Assembly (NCBI GenBank): GCA_009778015.1
Contig: WRKS01000048.1
Span: forward strand, 1-5,207
DNA from: Candidatus Saccharimonadota bacterium
Lineage (GTDB): Bacteria > Patescibacteriota > Saccharimonadia > Saccharimonadales > Saccharimonadaceae
DNA: 5,207 nt
Reading direction: 5' to 3'
Under the pieces are notes generated by a model. It did no database searches and was not told where the DNA came from. It saw only the letters and a list, made by a program, of their open reading frames with translations. Positions 1-5,207 of the stretch are shown here, piece by piece. The position numbers and the translations under genes were made by a program. Each line of letters opens with the position of its first letter. Positions within the stretch are counted from its first letter, which is position 1.

Positions 1-2091
1 CTCGCCCTGGTCCTCGGCATAAATCATTATCGGCTCCGACCAAGACAAAAACCTAGAGCTAGAGATTGCTAGGACCTGCAACTGATTATCGCGGCTAAAG
101 TCTAAATCATATAGCCCGGCGCTCGTCGTCCAGCCGTCAAATGTACCAATCGGCACCCCGTTAACATATAGCTGATAGTGGCTCGCAATCGGCGCCCAAG
201 ACCAGTCAAGCTGCGCGTATTCCACACCCTCGTCGTCCAATTTCTTTTCCGCCTGCAGGTTCAGCTCCCACGTGCGCCTAGTCATATACAAGTTGTCCGC
301 GATAATATACTTAGCGGTCTTAGTGTTGGCAAAACCGTTCTGGTCCACCACTTTAACCTGCATCAAAAACTCGCCATACTCGTCAAAGGTCCGGCAATAT
401 CTCAAGCTGTCCCGGCCCAACTCGGCGCCTTGCACCTCAAACACTCCGTCGCCGTCCCAATCCCAATCCGCATATGCGAGTTCCGCCGCGATGCCGCTTG
501 AATTCCTTGCGTCAAAACAAATCCGCTGTCCCGCATCGGCATAATAAGTTGTGTTTGATAACCGCGCAATCGGACGCCTCGCCACCTCGTCCAGCATCTG
601 GCTGATCGTCCTAGTCCACATCCGTCCATCAGTCGCGTAGCCGGTTGTCGCCTCGGCCAATTCTTGCAGCTGCACCAGTTGCGTATAATGGTATGCCGCC
701 GCAGCGCCGCTAGGTTCTGGATAAAACTTGGCGACATAAATATTCACCGGGTTAAGCTTAATTGATGCCTCTTGCACATCCTTAATTGTCCAACCGCTTA
801 TTTTGTCGGGGTCATGGAACCCGGCGTCAGTAAAGACCACCAGTGCTTTTGACGCGTCCGGCCGCCAGTCCAGACTAAACGCAATCTGAATGGCGTTCAG
901 CAACGATTCGTCGTGGTCGCCGCCGCCGTCCGCCGTCAACATATTAAGATAAGCGCTCACCGTCGCTTGGTCCGTGCATTGCGCAAAACCGCAGATAATC
1001 CTAGATGGTCCGCCTGTCGTGTCAAACATAGAATCAGTGTCGCGATACTCTAGCATCGCCACCCGTCCGCCGCCCGATAAAACTTGGTCCGCCAGCCGTC
1101 TTACATCCGCCATCGCTCGCCCAAACTCGCCGATCTGGCTATTCATTGATCCGGTTGTATCAATCAAAATTACCACATCTTGCCCCGGCGTTACCAGGTT
1201 GGGCGAAGTAACCGCCAGCCCCGGCATGAATAGCACCGGCAAATGCGCCTTGGCCTGCCGCACAATCCGCTGCGCTCCGTCAAACAGCCAGCCATCCTCC
1301 ACATAAGTTGTGTGCCCGACAAAAGACGGCAGGCTATCCGTGCTGCCGCAAATCACATCCTGCGCGTTGCAGTAAGTCGCCACCTTCTCCTCTTGGAATT
1401 GCTGCACATACGGGATTCGCGCCCCCAAGACCCCCTTACTTGTCTGGCACATTGGCGCCCAGCCGCGATAAGCCGACAGACTTTCGCCCCGGCAAGCCGG
1501 CGGGTTAAGACCTTCACCTTCCGGCAAGTATAATTTTGGGTCGCCATACAAAACCGAGTAGATCACTTGCGTGTCAATCTTGGCTGGCAAGCTAACGAGC
1601 GCCTCGCCAATCACTTGCGCGCCCTGCGAGTAGCCACCTAGCGCAAAAAAGGTCCGCGGGCACGAAGCCAACCGCGTGTTAATATACTCTTGCAGTTCCG
1701 CGACTCCGGCCTGCACGCTCGCGCCGTAGGCAAAGCTTGATCCGGCGCTCACCTTGGCGCCCAGCGTGATCACTATCCCGCTCGGCGAGAACTCAAAGAC
1801 CTTTTGTGCCGGATAGCCGCCACTTTGGCTCCCCAACTCGTAAAAGTTCACCGCCCCGCCAAAGCCGCCCGCCGCCAGCTGGTGTTTTATCGTATTCTCA
1901 AACGCTTGATACTCCAACGCCCCCAACTCCGAACCCGACCCGCGCGCCCACACAAACTCCAAATCATAACAACCGCTTGTGCTGGTCGCGCTGATGTCTT
2001 TTGGGCTAACGATACTGATTGTGGTTGCGGTCGCGATGACGGCGCCCAAAAAAGCCGCACCAATCCGCAAATTTTGCTTAAATTTTTTCAT
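1..2091 (-). CDS. Secreted cutinase-family esterase fused to vWA, PKD-like and FN3-like domains (3' end beyond window)
   Basis: Open for 697 codons from ATG 2091 to the window edge; an in-frame stop at 2101-2103 rules out an upstream start. Residues 1-35 look like a signal sequence (MKKFKQN, then a hydrophobic stretch about 10-29; possible cleavage after A35). Residues about 40-270 are a cutinase domain (alpha/beta hydrolase cleaving carboxylic esters): WARGSGS (48-54) near the oxyanion hole, nucleophile elbow GGYSQGAQ (S155), D245 between C241 and C248, and H260. Residues about 304-500 form a vWA domain: MIDAS-like DTTGS (311-315), GGGDHDE (389-395) and FTDAGFHDP (420-428). Residues about 510-598 are PKD-like (DWDWDGDG, 542-549) and about 608-691 FN3-like. 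Ten cysteines (41, 144, 200, 215, 241, 248, 367, 372, 525, 566) suit an extracellular fold. Family knowledge gives ester hydrolysis; substrate is unknown, and host-surface lipids are my inference. The C-terminus, possibly with an anchor, is not visible. Confidence 0.9.
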   Translation of the reverse strand, partial: MKKFKQNLRIGAAFLGAVIATATTISIVSPKDISATSTSGCYDLEFVWARGSGSELGALEYQAFENTIKHQLAAGGFGGAVNFYELGSQSGGYPAQKVFEFSPSGIVITLGAKVSAGSSFAYGASVQAGVAELQEYINTRLASCPRTFFALGGYSQGAQVIGEALVSLPAKIDTQVIYSVLYGDPKLYLPEGEGLNPPACRGESLSAYRGWAPMCQTSKGVLGARIPYVQQFQEEKVATYCNAQDVICGSTDSLPSFVGHTTYVEDGWLFDGAQRIVRQAKAHLPVLFMPGLAVTSPNLVTPGQDVVILIDTTGSMNSQIGEFGRAMADVRRLADQVLSGGGRVAMLEYRDTDSMFDTTGGPSRIICGFAQCTDQATVSAYLNMLTADGGGDHDESLLNAIQIAFSLDWRPDASKALVVFTDAGFHDPDKISGWTIKDVQEASIKLNPVNIYVAKFYPEPSGAAAAYHYTQLVQLQELAEATTGYATDGRMWTRTISQMLDEVARRPIARLSNTTYYADAGQRICFDARNSSGIAAELAYADWDWDGDGVFEVQGAELGRDSLRYCRTFDEYGEFLMQVKVVDQNGFANTKTAKYIIADNLYMTRRTWELNLQAEKKLDDEGVEYAQLDWSWAPIASHYQLYVNGVPIGTFDGWTTSAGLYDLDFSRDNQLQVLAISSSRFLSWSEPIMIYAEDQGE

Positions 2092-2097
2092 ACCTCC
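2092..2097 (-). promoter_or_regulatory. Shine-Dalgarno-like GGAGGT abutting the cutinase-fusion start codon
   Basis: On the minus strand GGAGGT ends directly at the ATG, leaving one base between the GGAGG core and the start; 5-9 nt is normal. No other in-frame ATG or GTG follows closely. The next candidate is TTG at codon 8 (2068-2070), which would be too far from the motif (about 22 nt) and would remove the positively charged start of the signal sequence. I keep the ATG but flag the spacing. Confidence 0.45.
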
Positions 2098-2121
2098 AGC
2101 CTACCATCACTTTTTGTAAAA

Positions 2122-2151
2122 CTAAGCATAAGAGACAACGCTTATGTTTAG
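2122..2151. repeat. 11-bp imperfect inverted repeat, candidate operator or leader hairpin
   Basis: CTAAGCATAAG (2122-2132) and CTTATGTTTAG (2141-2151) are inverted copies with one mismatch across an 8-nt spacer, centred about 45 nt upstream of the cutinase-fusion ATG. In a plus-strand RNA the mismatch would be a G-U pair; in the minus-strand leader it would be A-C. The AT-rich arms make a DNA-binding site for a dimeric regulator at least as likely as an RNA hairpin. No terminator-like GC stem is present. Confidence 0.5.
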
Positions 2152-2216
2152 ATCTGACCCCCATACCCTCTAGAGGCCAAAAAGATTTAGAGAAAATCGC
2201 CTATTTGTCTATTGAC

Positions 2217-2225
2217 ATTATCGCA
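2217..2225 (-). promoter_or_regulatory. Candidate extended -10 promoter for the cutinase fusion
   Basis: Read on the minus strand this is TGCGATAAT: the extended -10 TG at the right spacing plus GATAAT, five of six matches to TATAAT. I find no good -35 hexamer 16-18 nt upstream, as with the rightward promoter. A start near 2210 would give a leader of about 120 nt that includes the inverted repeat at 2122-2151. It is the best leftward match I found by eye; weaker ones lie nearer the gene. Confidence 0.4.
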
Positions 2226-2288
2226 AAACCCATTACTGCGCGCCACAACCTTCCATCGCAAAACCCACATTGCACACCACGAAACCTT
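2220..2288. repeat. Degenerate two-copy tandem repeat, unit about 35 nt
   Basis: ATCGCAAAACCCA occurs exactly at 2220-2232 and again at 2255-2267, 35 nt apart. The similarity continues: TGCGCGCCAC (2237-2246) against TGCACACCAC (2271-2280), then AACCTT ending both units, with one- to two-base indels. No third full copy is visible. The left edge overlaps the candidate leftward -10. Confidence 0.6.
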
Positions 2289-2321
2289 GCTTGACGACAA
2301 CCCAACCCAAGGGCATGAAAA

Positions 2322-2342
2322 AGGGAGCGCTACCCGCTCCCT
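2322..2342 (-). terminator. GC-rich hairpin with leftward T-run, intrinsic-terminator-like
   Basis: AGGGAGCG (2322-2329) pairs perfectly with CGCTCCCT (2335-2342) around a 5-nt loop. On the minus strand the stem is followed by TTTT and then C, the usual form of a weak-to-moderate Rho-independent terminator. On the plus strand it is followed by AAATCAAATTT, with no T-run at the stem, so it points left. No minus-strand gene ends here; it may stop antisense transcripts from the right or insulate the leftward promoter. Confidence 0.5.
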
Positions 2343-2378
2343 AAATCAAATTTATTCTACCACTGCCCCGCCGCTCTA

Positions 2379-2387
2379 TGATATAAT
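2379..2387 (+). promoter_or_regulatory. Extended -10 promoter giving a leaderless desulfurase mRNA
   Basis: TGATATAAT is a perfect extended -10 (TG, one base, TATAAT at 2382-2387). Six bases (AAACCC) separate it from the ATG at 2394, so the expected transcription start falls on the A of the start codon. No Shine-Dalgarno sequence precedes the ATG and no -35 stands at 16-18 nt, which suits an extended -10 element driving a leaderless transcript. It would serve the whole three-gene operon. Confidence 0.8.
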
Positions 2388-2393
2388 AAACCC

Positions 2394-3548
2394 ATGAACG
2401 ACTTTGGCTACTTGGGCGAATCCGACGCGTATTTTGACGCGGCCTGCCAGAGCTTGCGCCCCGAGCCGGTCATCGGCGCCCTCAACGACTACTACAAAAA
2501 CTTCAACTCTTGCGGCGAGCGCGTCAAATACTCCTGGGGCCGCACCACCGACGAGCGTGTCGCTGCCACCCGCGCCAAAGTCCTCAAGCTGCTCAAATTA
2601 AGCTCGCGCGATTATTTTACCTCGTTTACCCTCAACACCACCTATGGCATCAACTTAGTCCTCTCGCAAATCAAACCGGGCCTCCACACTAAAATTATTA
2701 CAAGCGACATAGAGCACAACTCTCCTTTTTTGGCCTCCATCGCCGCAAGCGAGCGCCTCAAGATCCCGCGTGAGGTCATCGCGCGTAAGCCCGACGGCAG
2801 CATCAACCTCAAAAATTGCGACTTCAAAAAGGCCATTGTCGTGCTCGGCGCCGTCTCCAACATTGACGGCCGCAAGTTAGAAAACGTCAAAGATGTCGTC
2901 AAGGCCGTCCATAAAGCCGGCGGTATTATTATTCTGGACGCCGCCCAAGCCCTCGCCCACAACGCCGACCTGCTTGCCAAAACCGAAGCCGACGCAATTT
3001 GCAGTAGCGCCCACAAAATGTATGCCCCGAGCCTCGGCATTTTGGTGGTCCGTAAAGATTTACTCAAAAAGCTAGACGTCAACTTTATCGGCGGCGGCAT
3101 GGTGGACGACGTGGACCAAAGCGCCTATAAATTATCCTACGAAAACGACGACCATATCCACTCCCGCTTTGAATCCGGCCTCCAAGCCTGGGGCGAAATC
3201 ATCGCTCTCGGTGCCGCGATTGACTGGCTCGGGCGCCAAACCCAAACACCGCTCCACACTAACGCCGAGCGCATCTTTAGCTTCCTTAAATCCCACCCGC
3301 GCGTCCACTTGGTCAACCAAAAAGCCACCAACACCATCAGTTTTTACGTTGAGGGCCTGGACTCGCACTTGCTCGGTGCCGCGCTTAGCCGCGAGGGCAT
3401 CATGGTCCGCACCGGCTATTTCTGCGCCCACTATTACTTGGACCACCAGCAAAAACTGCCGCCGCTCGTCCGTGTCTCCCTCGGCCTCCATAACCGCGCC
3501 AGCGACATCACCAAGTTTGAGCAAGCCATGCGAAAGGTGCTAGGTTAA
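2394..3548 (+). CDS. SufS/CsdA-type cysteine desulfurase (class V aminotransferase fold)
   Basis: A PLP enzyme of 384 residues, slightly shorter than typical SufS (about 405). Family members take sulfur from cysteine, giving alanine and an enzyme persulfide used for Fe-S clusters or thiolated tRNA. Visible in order: YFDAACQSLRP (13-23), matching the YLDNAAT region; NTTYGIN (81-87); EHNS (107-110), whose H108 stacks on PLP in relatives; SN (155-156); LDAAQ (181-185) with PLP-binding D182; SSAHKMY (204-210) with Schiff-base lysine K208; and VRTGYFCA (338-345) with substrate-binding R339 and catalytic C344, five residues apart as in E. coli SufS. The retained cysteine supports desulfurase over another class V enzyme. 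The N-terminus is divergent, and no sufB/C/D/U lies nearby, so the sulfur acceptor is unknown. First gene of the operon; the ATG is fixed by the promoter 7 nt upstream. Confidence 0.85.
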   Translation: MNDFGYLGESDAYFDAACQSLRPEPVIGALNDYYKNFNSCGERVKYSWGRTTDERVAATRAKVLKLLKLSSRDYFTSFTLNTTYGINLVLSQIKPGLHTKIITSDIEHNSPFLASIAASERLKIPREVIARKPDGSINLKNCDFKKAIVVLGAVSNIDGRKLENVKDVVKAVHKAGGIIILDAAQALAHNADLLAKTEADAICSSAHKMYAPSLGILVVRKDLLKKLDVNFIGGGMVDDVDQSAYKLSYENDDHIHSRFESGLQAWGEIIALGAAIDWLGRQTQTPLHTNAERIFSFLKSHPRVHLVNQKATNTISFYVEGLDSHLLGAALSREGIMVRTGYFCAHYYLDHQQKLPPLVRVSLGLHNRASDITKFEQAMRKVLG

Positions 3549-3552
3549 CTAG

Positions 3553-4623
3553 ATGGTTTGTATCGCGGCGTTTATTGTCCTTGCCCTTATGTCGGTCTTT
3601 GTCGGCATCTTGGCGATTTTCAAGCGCGACATCGGCCACAAATATTGGGGCACCTTTAAAAAGGCGTGGGGCTGCGTCTGGAAAAAGGTCCGCCTCCAAA
3701 AATGCGAAACCAACTTTAAGGACGACATCAAAAACTCCCTCCTCTCCCGCGTCGTTGTCAAAAAACCCAAACTGGTCAAACCTATCTCCATCGGCATTGA
3801 GGTCCTCGCCGTCCTCATCGTCGCCGTCACTTTGTGGAGCGTAGTAGAGGCCGCCAAAGCCGGCTTAAGCCTCTGGGTCTTTGGCACCTGTAACGTCTCG
3901 CAGCCGTCCAACTGCTCTATCACCGACGATGTCTGCGCTATTGACTTGGCGCCGCCGGCCAACATCGGCGAGGCGACCGTCCGCTGGTTTACCGAATGGG
4001 GCGAGATTTTTGTCGGCATCCCGGACCGCATCCGCCGCTGGGACGCCCGCCAATACTTGCCGCAAAACGCCAGCTTTTGGAGCTACGAAGAAGGCCGCCC
4101 GGTCGCCCTAGATGTCTTTGACCCCGGCTGCCCGACCTGCTTAATGTCGTTTAGAAACCAACAGGCCAGCGGCTTTTTTGAGCGCAACAACGTGGCCTAT
4201 CTGCCTTACGTCATTGTCAATCCGTCCACCGGCGAGGACCGCTTCCCGAACTCGCGCCTCTTCGCCAGCTACTTGGTGGCCGTCAGGACCTCCGGCGTCT
4301 CCTCCACCAACGCCAGCAACCCGATTCCGCTGGGTTGGCGCATGATTGAACGCAGCTTTACCGGCGAAGACGCTAACAACATCAACTGGCAAGAGGCCAT
4401 CAAACGCATGAGCGAGGACGAAGCCCGCATCTTGCTAGAGGGTTGGCTGTTTGACTTTGGCGTCGTCCCGCACGACATCAGCCGCATTCGCCGCGTCGCC
4501 GATAGCGCCGAAACCAAAAGCACTCTGCTAGTTTACCGCAACATTGTAGAAAACCGCATTAACGCCAAAGGCATCCCAACCACAATCTTCGGTGGGCGAA
4601 GACACACAGGGCTCTATGAGTGA
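3553..4623 (+). CDS. Membrane-anchored thioredoxin-fold protein with CPTC motif
   Basis: A protein of 356 residues with two predicted transmembrane segments (about 2-22 and 78-98). The connecting loop (24-77) is rich in lysine and arginine, so it should lie in the cytoplasm, leaving residues 99-356 outside. The outer part carries LDVFDPGCPTCLMSF (186-200) with a CxxC at C193-C196 after a hydrophobic strand, and GIPTTIFGG (340-348) whose P342 fits the cis-proline of thioredoxin folds. The helical insert between them recalls DsbA-like proteins. Expected role is thiol-disulfide exchange on exported proteins; oxidase or reductase direction cannot be read from sequence. Extra cysteines (113, 121, 128 outside; 41, 51 in the loop) are unexplained. 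The start lies 4 nt after the desulfurase stop with only a weak AGG (3542-3544) as ribosome site, suggesting translational coupling. I do not recognise a named family for the full length. Confidence 0.7.
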   Translation: MVCIAAFIVLALMSVFVGILAIFKRDIGHKYWGTFKKAWGCVWKKVRLQKCETNFKDDIKNSLLSRVVVKKPKLVKPISIGIEVLAVLIVAVTLWSVVEAAKAGLSLWVFGTCNVSQPSNCSITDDVCAIDLAPPANIGEATVRWFTEWGEIFVGIPDRIRRWDARQYLPQNASFWSYEEGRPVALDVFDPGCPTCLMSFRNQQASGFFERNNVAYLPYVIVNPSTGEDRFPNSRLFASYLVAVRTSGVSSTNASNPIPLGWRMIERSFTGEDANNINWQEAIKRMSEDEARILLEGWLFDFGVVPHDISRIRRVADSAETKSTLLVYRNIVENRINAKGIPTTIFGGRRHTGLYE

Positions 4624-5207
4624 TGCTAAAATAGAAAAAACCGTCAGTAAACGCCACTCGCAAGGGCTTACTACAGGCGTTTTTGGGCTCATTACCAACT
4701 TGGTCCTCGCCGCCATGAAAATCACCGCCGGCACTTTCAGCGGCAGTATCGCGGTCTTGGCGGACGGCGTTAACAACATTATTGACGCGACCAGCGCTAT
4801 CGTAGTTATCATCGGCTTCAAGGCCTCCGCCAAAGAAAAAGACCCCGACCACCCGCACGGCCACGGCCGCGCCGAATATATCGGCGGCATGATTGTCTCG
4901 TTCTTCATTTTTATTACCGTCCTCGCCCTCGCTAGACATTCTATCGCGCACATTATCCAACCTGCCCCGGTCAATTTCAGCTACTCGGTTTTGGCGGTCC
5001 TGATTATCTCCATTCTCGCGAAGGCCCTGATGGCGCTGGTTTATTTTTGGCGCAACCGCACGCTTAAATCCGTTCTAATCAAAGCCGCCGCCCGCGACTC
5101 GCTTTCTGATATGCTCATCACTTCGCTTGTCCTCGGCGCGGCCCTAATCGCCCGCTCTACCGGCGTTGCGATTGACGGCGTTGCCGGCCTAGTAGTTATC
5201 ATCTTTG
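4616..5207 (+). CDS. Cation diffusion facilitator, MntE-like metal exporter (3' end beyond window)
   Basis: 197 codons are visible before the window ends; CDF proteins are usually about 300 residues, so the last transmembrane helix and the cytoplasmic domain are missing. These proteins export divalent metal ions in exchange for protons at the cytoplasmic membrane. Visible: TM1 about 19-40, TM2 about 45-68 with SIAVLADGVNNIID (44-57), the loop motif HPHGHGRAEY (79-88) typical of the family, TM3 about 89-106, TM4 about 123-144, and TM5 starting around RDSLSD (160-165). The transport site reads N53/D57 in TM2 and D161/D165 in TM5. That N-D/D-D set is known from bacterial manganese exporters such as MntE, whereas zinc CDFs have histidines there. 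The ATG overlaps the upstream gene by 8 bp in another frame, with AGGG (4608-4611) just upstream, so translation is probably coupled. Confidence 0.85.
   Translation, partial: MSDAKIEKTVSKRHSQGLTTGVFGLITNLVLAAMKITAGTFSGSIAVLADGVNNIIDATSAIVVIIGFKASAKEKDPDHPHGHGRAEYIGGMIVSFFIFITVLALARHSIAHIIQPAPVNFSYSVLAVLIISILAKALMALVYFWRNRTLKSVLIKAAARDSLSDMLITSLVLGAALIARSTGVAIDGVAGLVVIIF

Larger units (their letters stand above)
2092..2393. other. Divergent intergenic region between the cutinase fusion and the desulfurase operon
   Basis: This 302-nt strip is visibly richer in A and T than the flanking genes. From left to right it holds the GGAGGT motif, an 11-bp inverted repeat (2122-2151), a candidate leftward extended -10 (2217-2225), a degenerate tandem repeat (2220-2288), a GC-rich hairpin with a leftward T-run (2322-2342), and a strong rightward extended -10 (2379-2387). 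I see no tRNA, CRISPR array or convincing small gene. A TTG-initiated frame at 2212-2397 runs through the repeat, the hairpin and the promoter and is not credible. Confidence 0.75.

Noticed and set aside
178..2151. Several plus-strand open frames of 60-115 codons opposite the cutinase fusion
   Set aside because: They lie inside a 697-codon minus-strand frame with clear domain motifs, are short, and show arginine/proline/serine-rich shadow composition without recognisable motifs.
2212..2217. TTGACA as a rightward -35 box
   Set aside because: No TATAAT-like hexamer lies 16-18 nt downstream; the rightward -10 is 160 nt away.
2220..2288. CRISPR-like repeat pair
   Set aside because: Only two degenerate tandem copies with no distinct unique spacers and no cas genes in the window.
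2212..2397. TTG-initiated 61-codon plus-strand frame in the intergenic region
   Set aside because: It crosses the tandem repeat, the hairpin and the -10 promoter, ends inside the next gene's start, and has no ribosome site.
2642..3524. Minus-strand open frames (152 and 130 codons) opposite the desulfurase gene
   Set aside because: Antisense shadows of a gene with conserved catalytic residues; no promoter, ribosome site or family motif.
3540..3552. Near-palindrome CTAGGTTAACTAG at the first operon junction
   Set aside because: Short, includes the stop codon, lacks a stable loop or T-run; likely chance.
1..5207. UGA=Gly code of SR1/Gracilibacteria type
   Set aside because: No in-frame UGA in any of the four coding frames, although glycine is abundant; the standard code fits.

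Overview
This window probably comes from a small-genome bacterium of the Candidate Phyla Radiation, most likely a Saccharibacteria (TM7)-like lineage. That placement is tentative, because there is no rRNA or ribosomal protein gene to anchor it. It rests on a secreted cutinase-family protein (familiar to me from Saccharibacteria and their actinobacterial hosts), a compact operon with 4-nt and overlapping junctions, GC-rich genes around an AT-richer intergenic strip, and an apparently leaderless promoter. No in-frame UGA occurs in roughly 1,630 codons, which argues against the UGA=Gly code of SR1/Gracilibacteria.

Left part (1-2091, minus strand): one reading frame stays open for 697 codons from an ATG at 2091 to the window edge, so the C-terminus is missing. 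It encodes an exported multidomain protein: signal sequence, complete cutinase-like serine esterase (S155, D245, H260, with cysteine spacing very close to fungal cutinase), a von Willebrand factor A domain with a MIDAS-like site, a PKD-like domain and an FN3-like domain. This fusion is the most unusual item in the window.

Middle (2092-2393): a 302-nt divergent intergenic region. It holds a strong extended -10 promoter firing right, a probable extended -10 promoter firing left, an 11-bp inverted repeat, a degenerate two-copy 35-nt tandem repeat, and a leftward-oriented hairpin plus short T-run.

Right part (2394-5207, plus strand): a tight three-gene operon with a SufS/CsdA-type cysteine desulfurase, a membrane-anchored thioredoxin-fold protein with a CPTC motif, and a cation diffusion facilitator cut by the window end. 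Its metal-site residues (N-D/D-D) fit the bacterial MntE-type manganese exporters.

Working hypothesis (inference): the anchored thioredoxin-like protein works on disulfides outside the membrane. The divergent cutinase fusion has ten cysteines, all in positions that could pair, and is a plausible client. An organism living on mycolate-coated actinobacteria could use such a protein to bind and de-esterify the host surface. The desulfurase and the Mn exporter suggest sulfur/thiol and metal homeostasis on the other arm.
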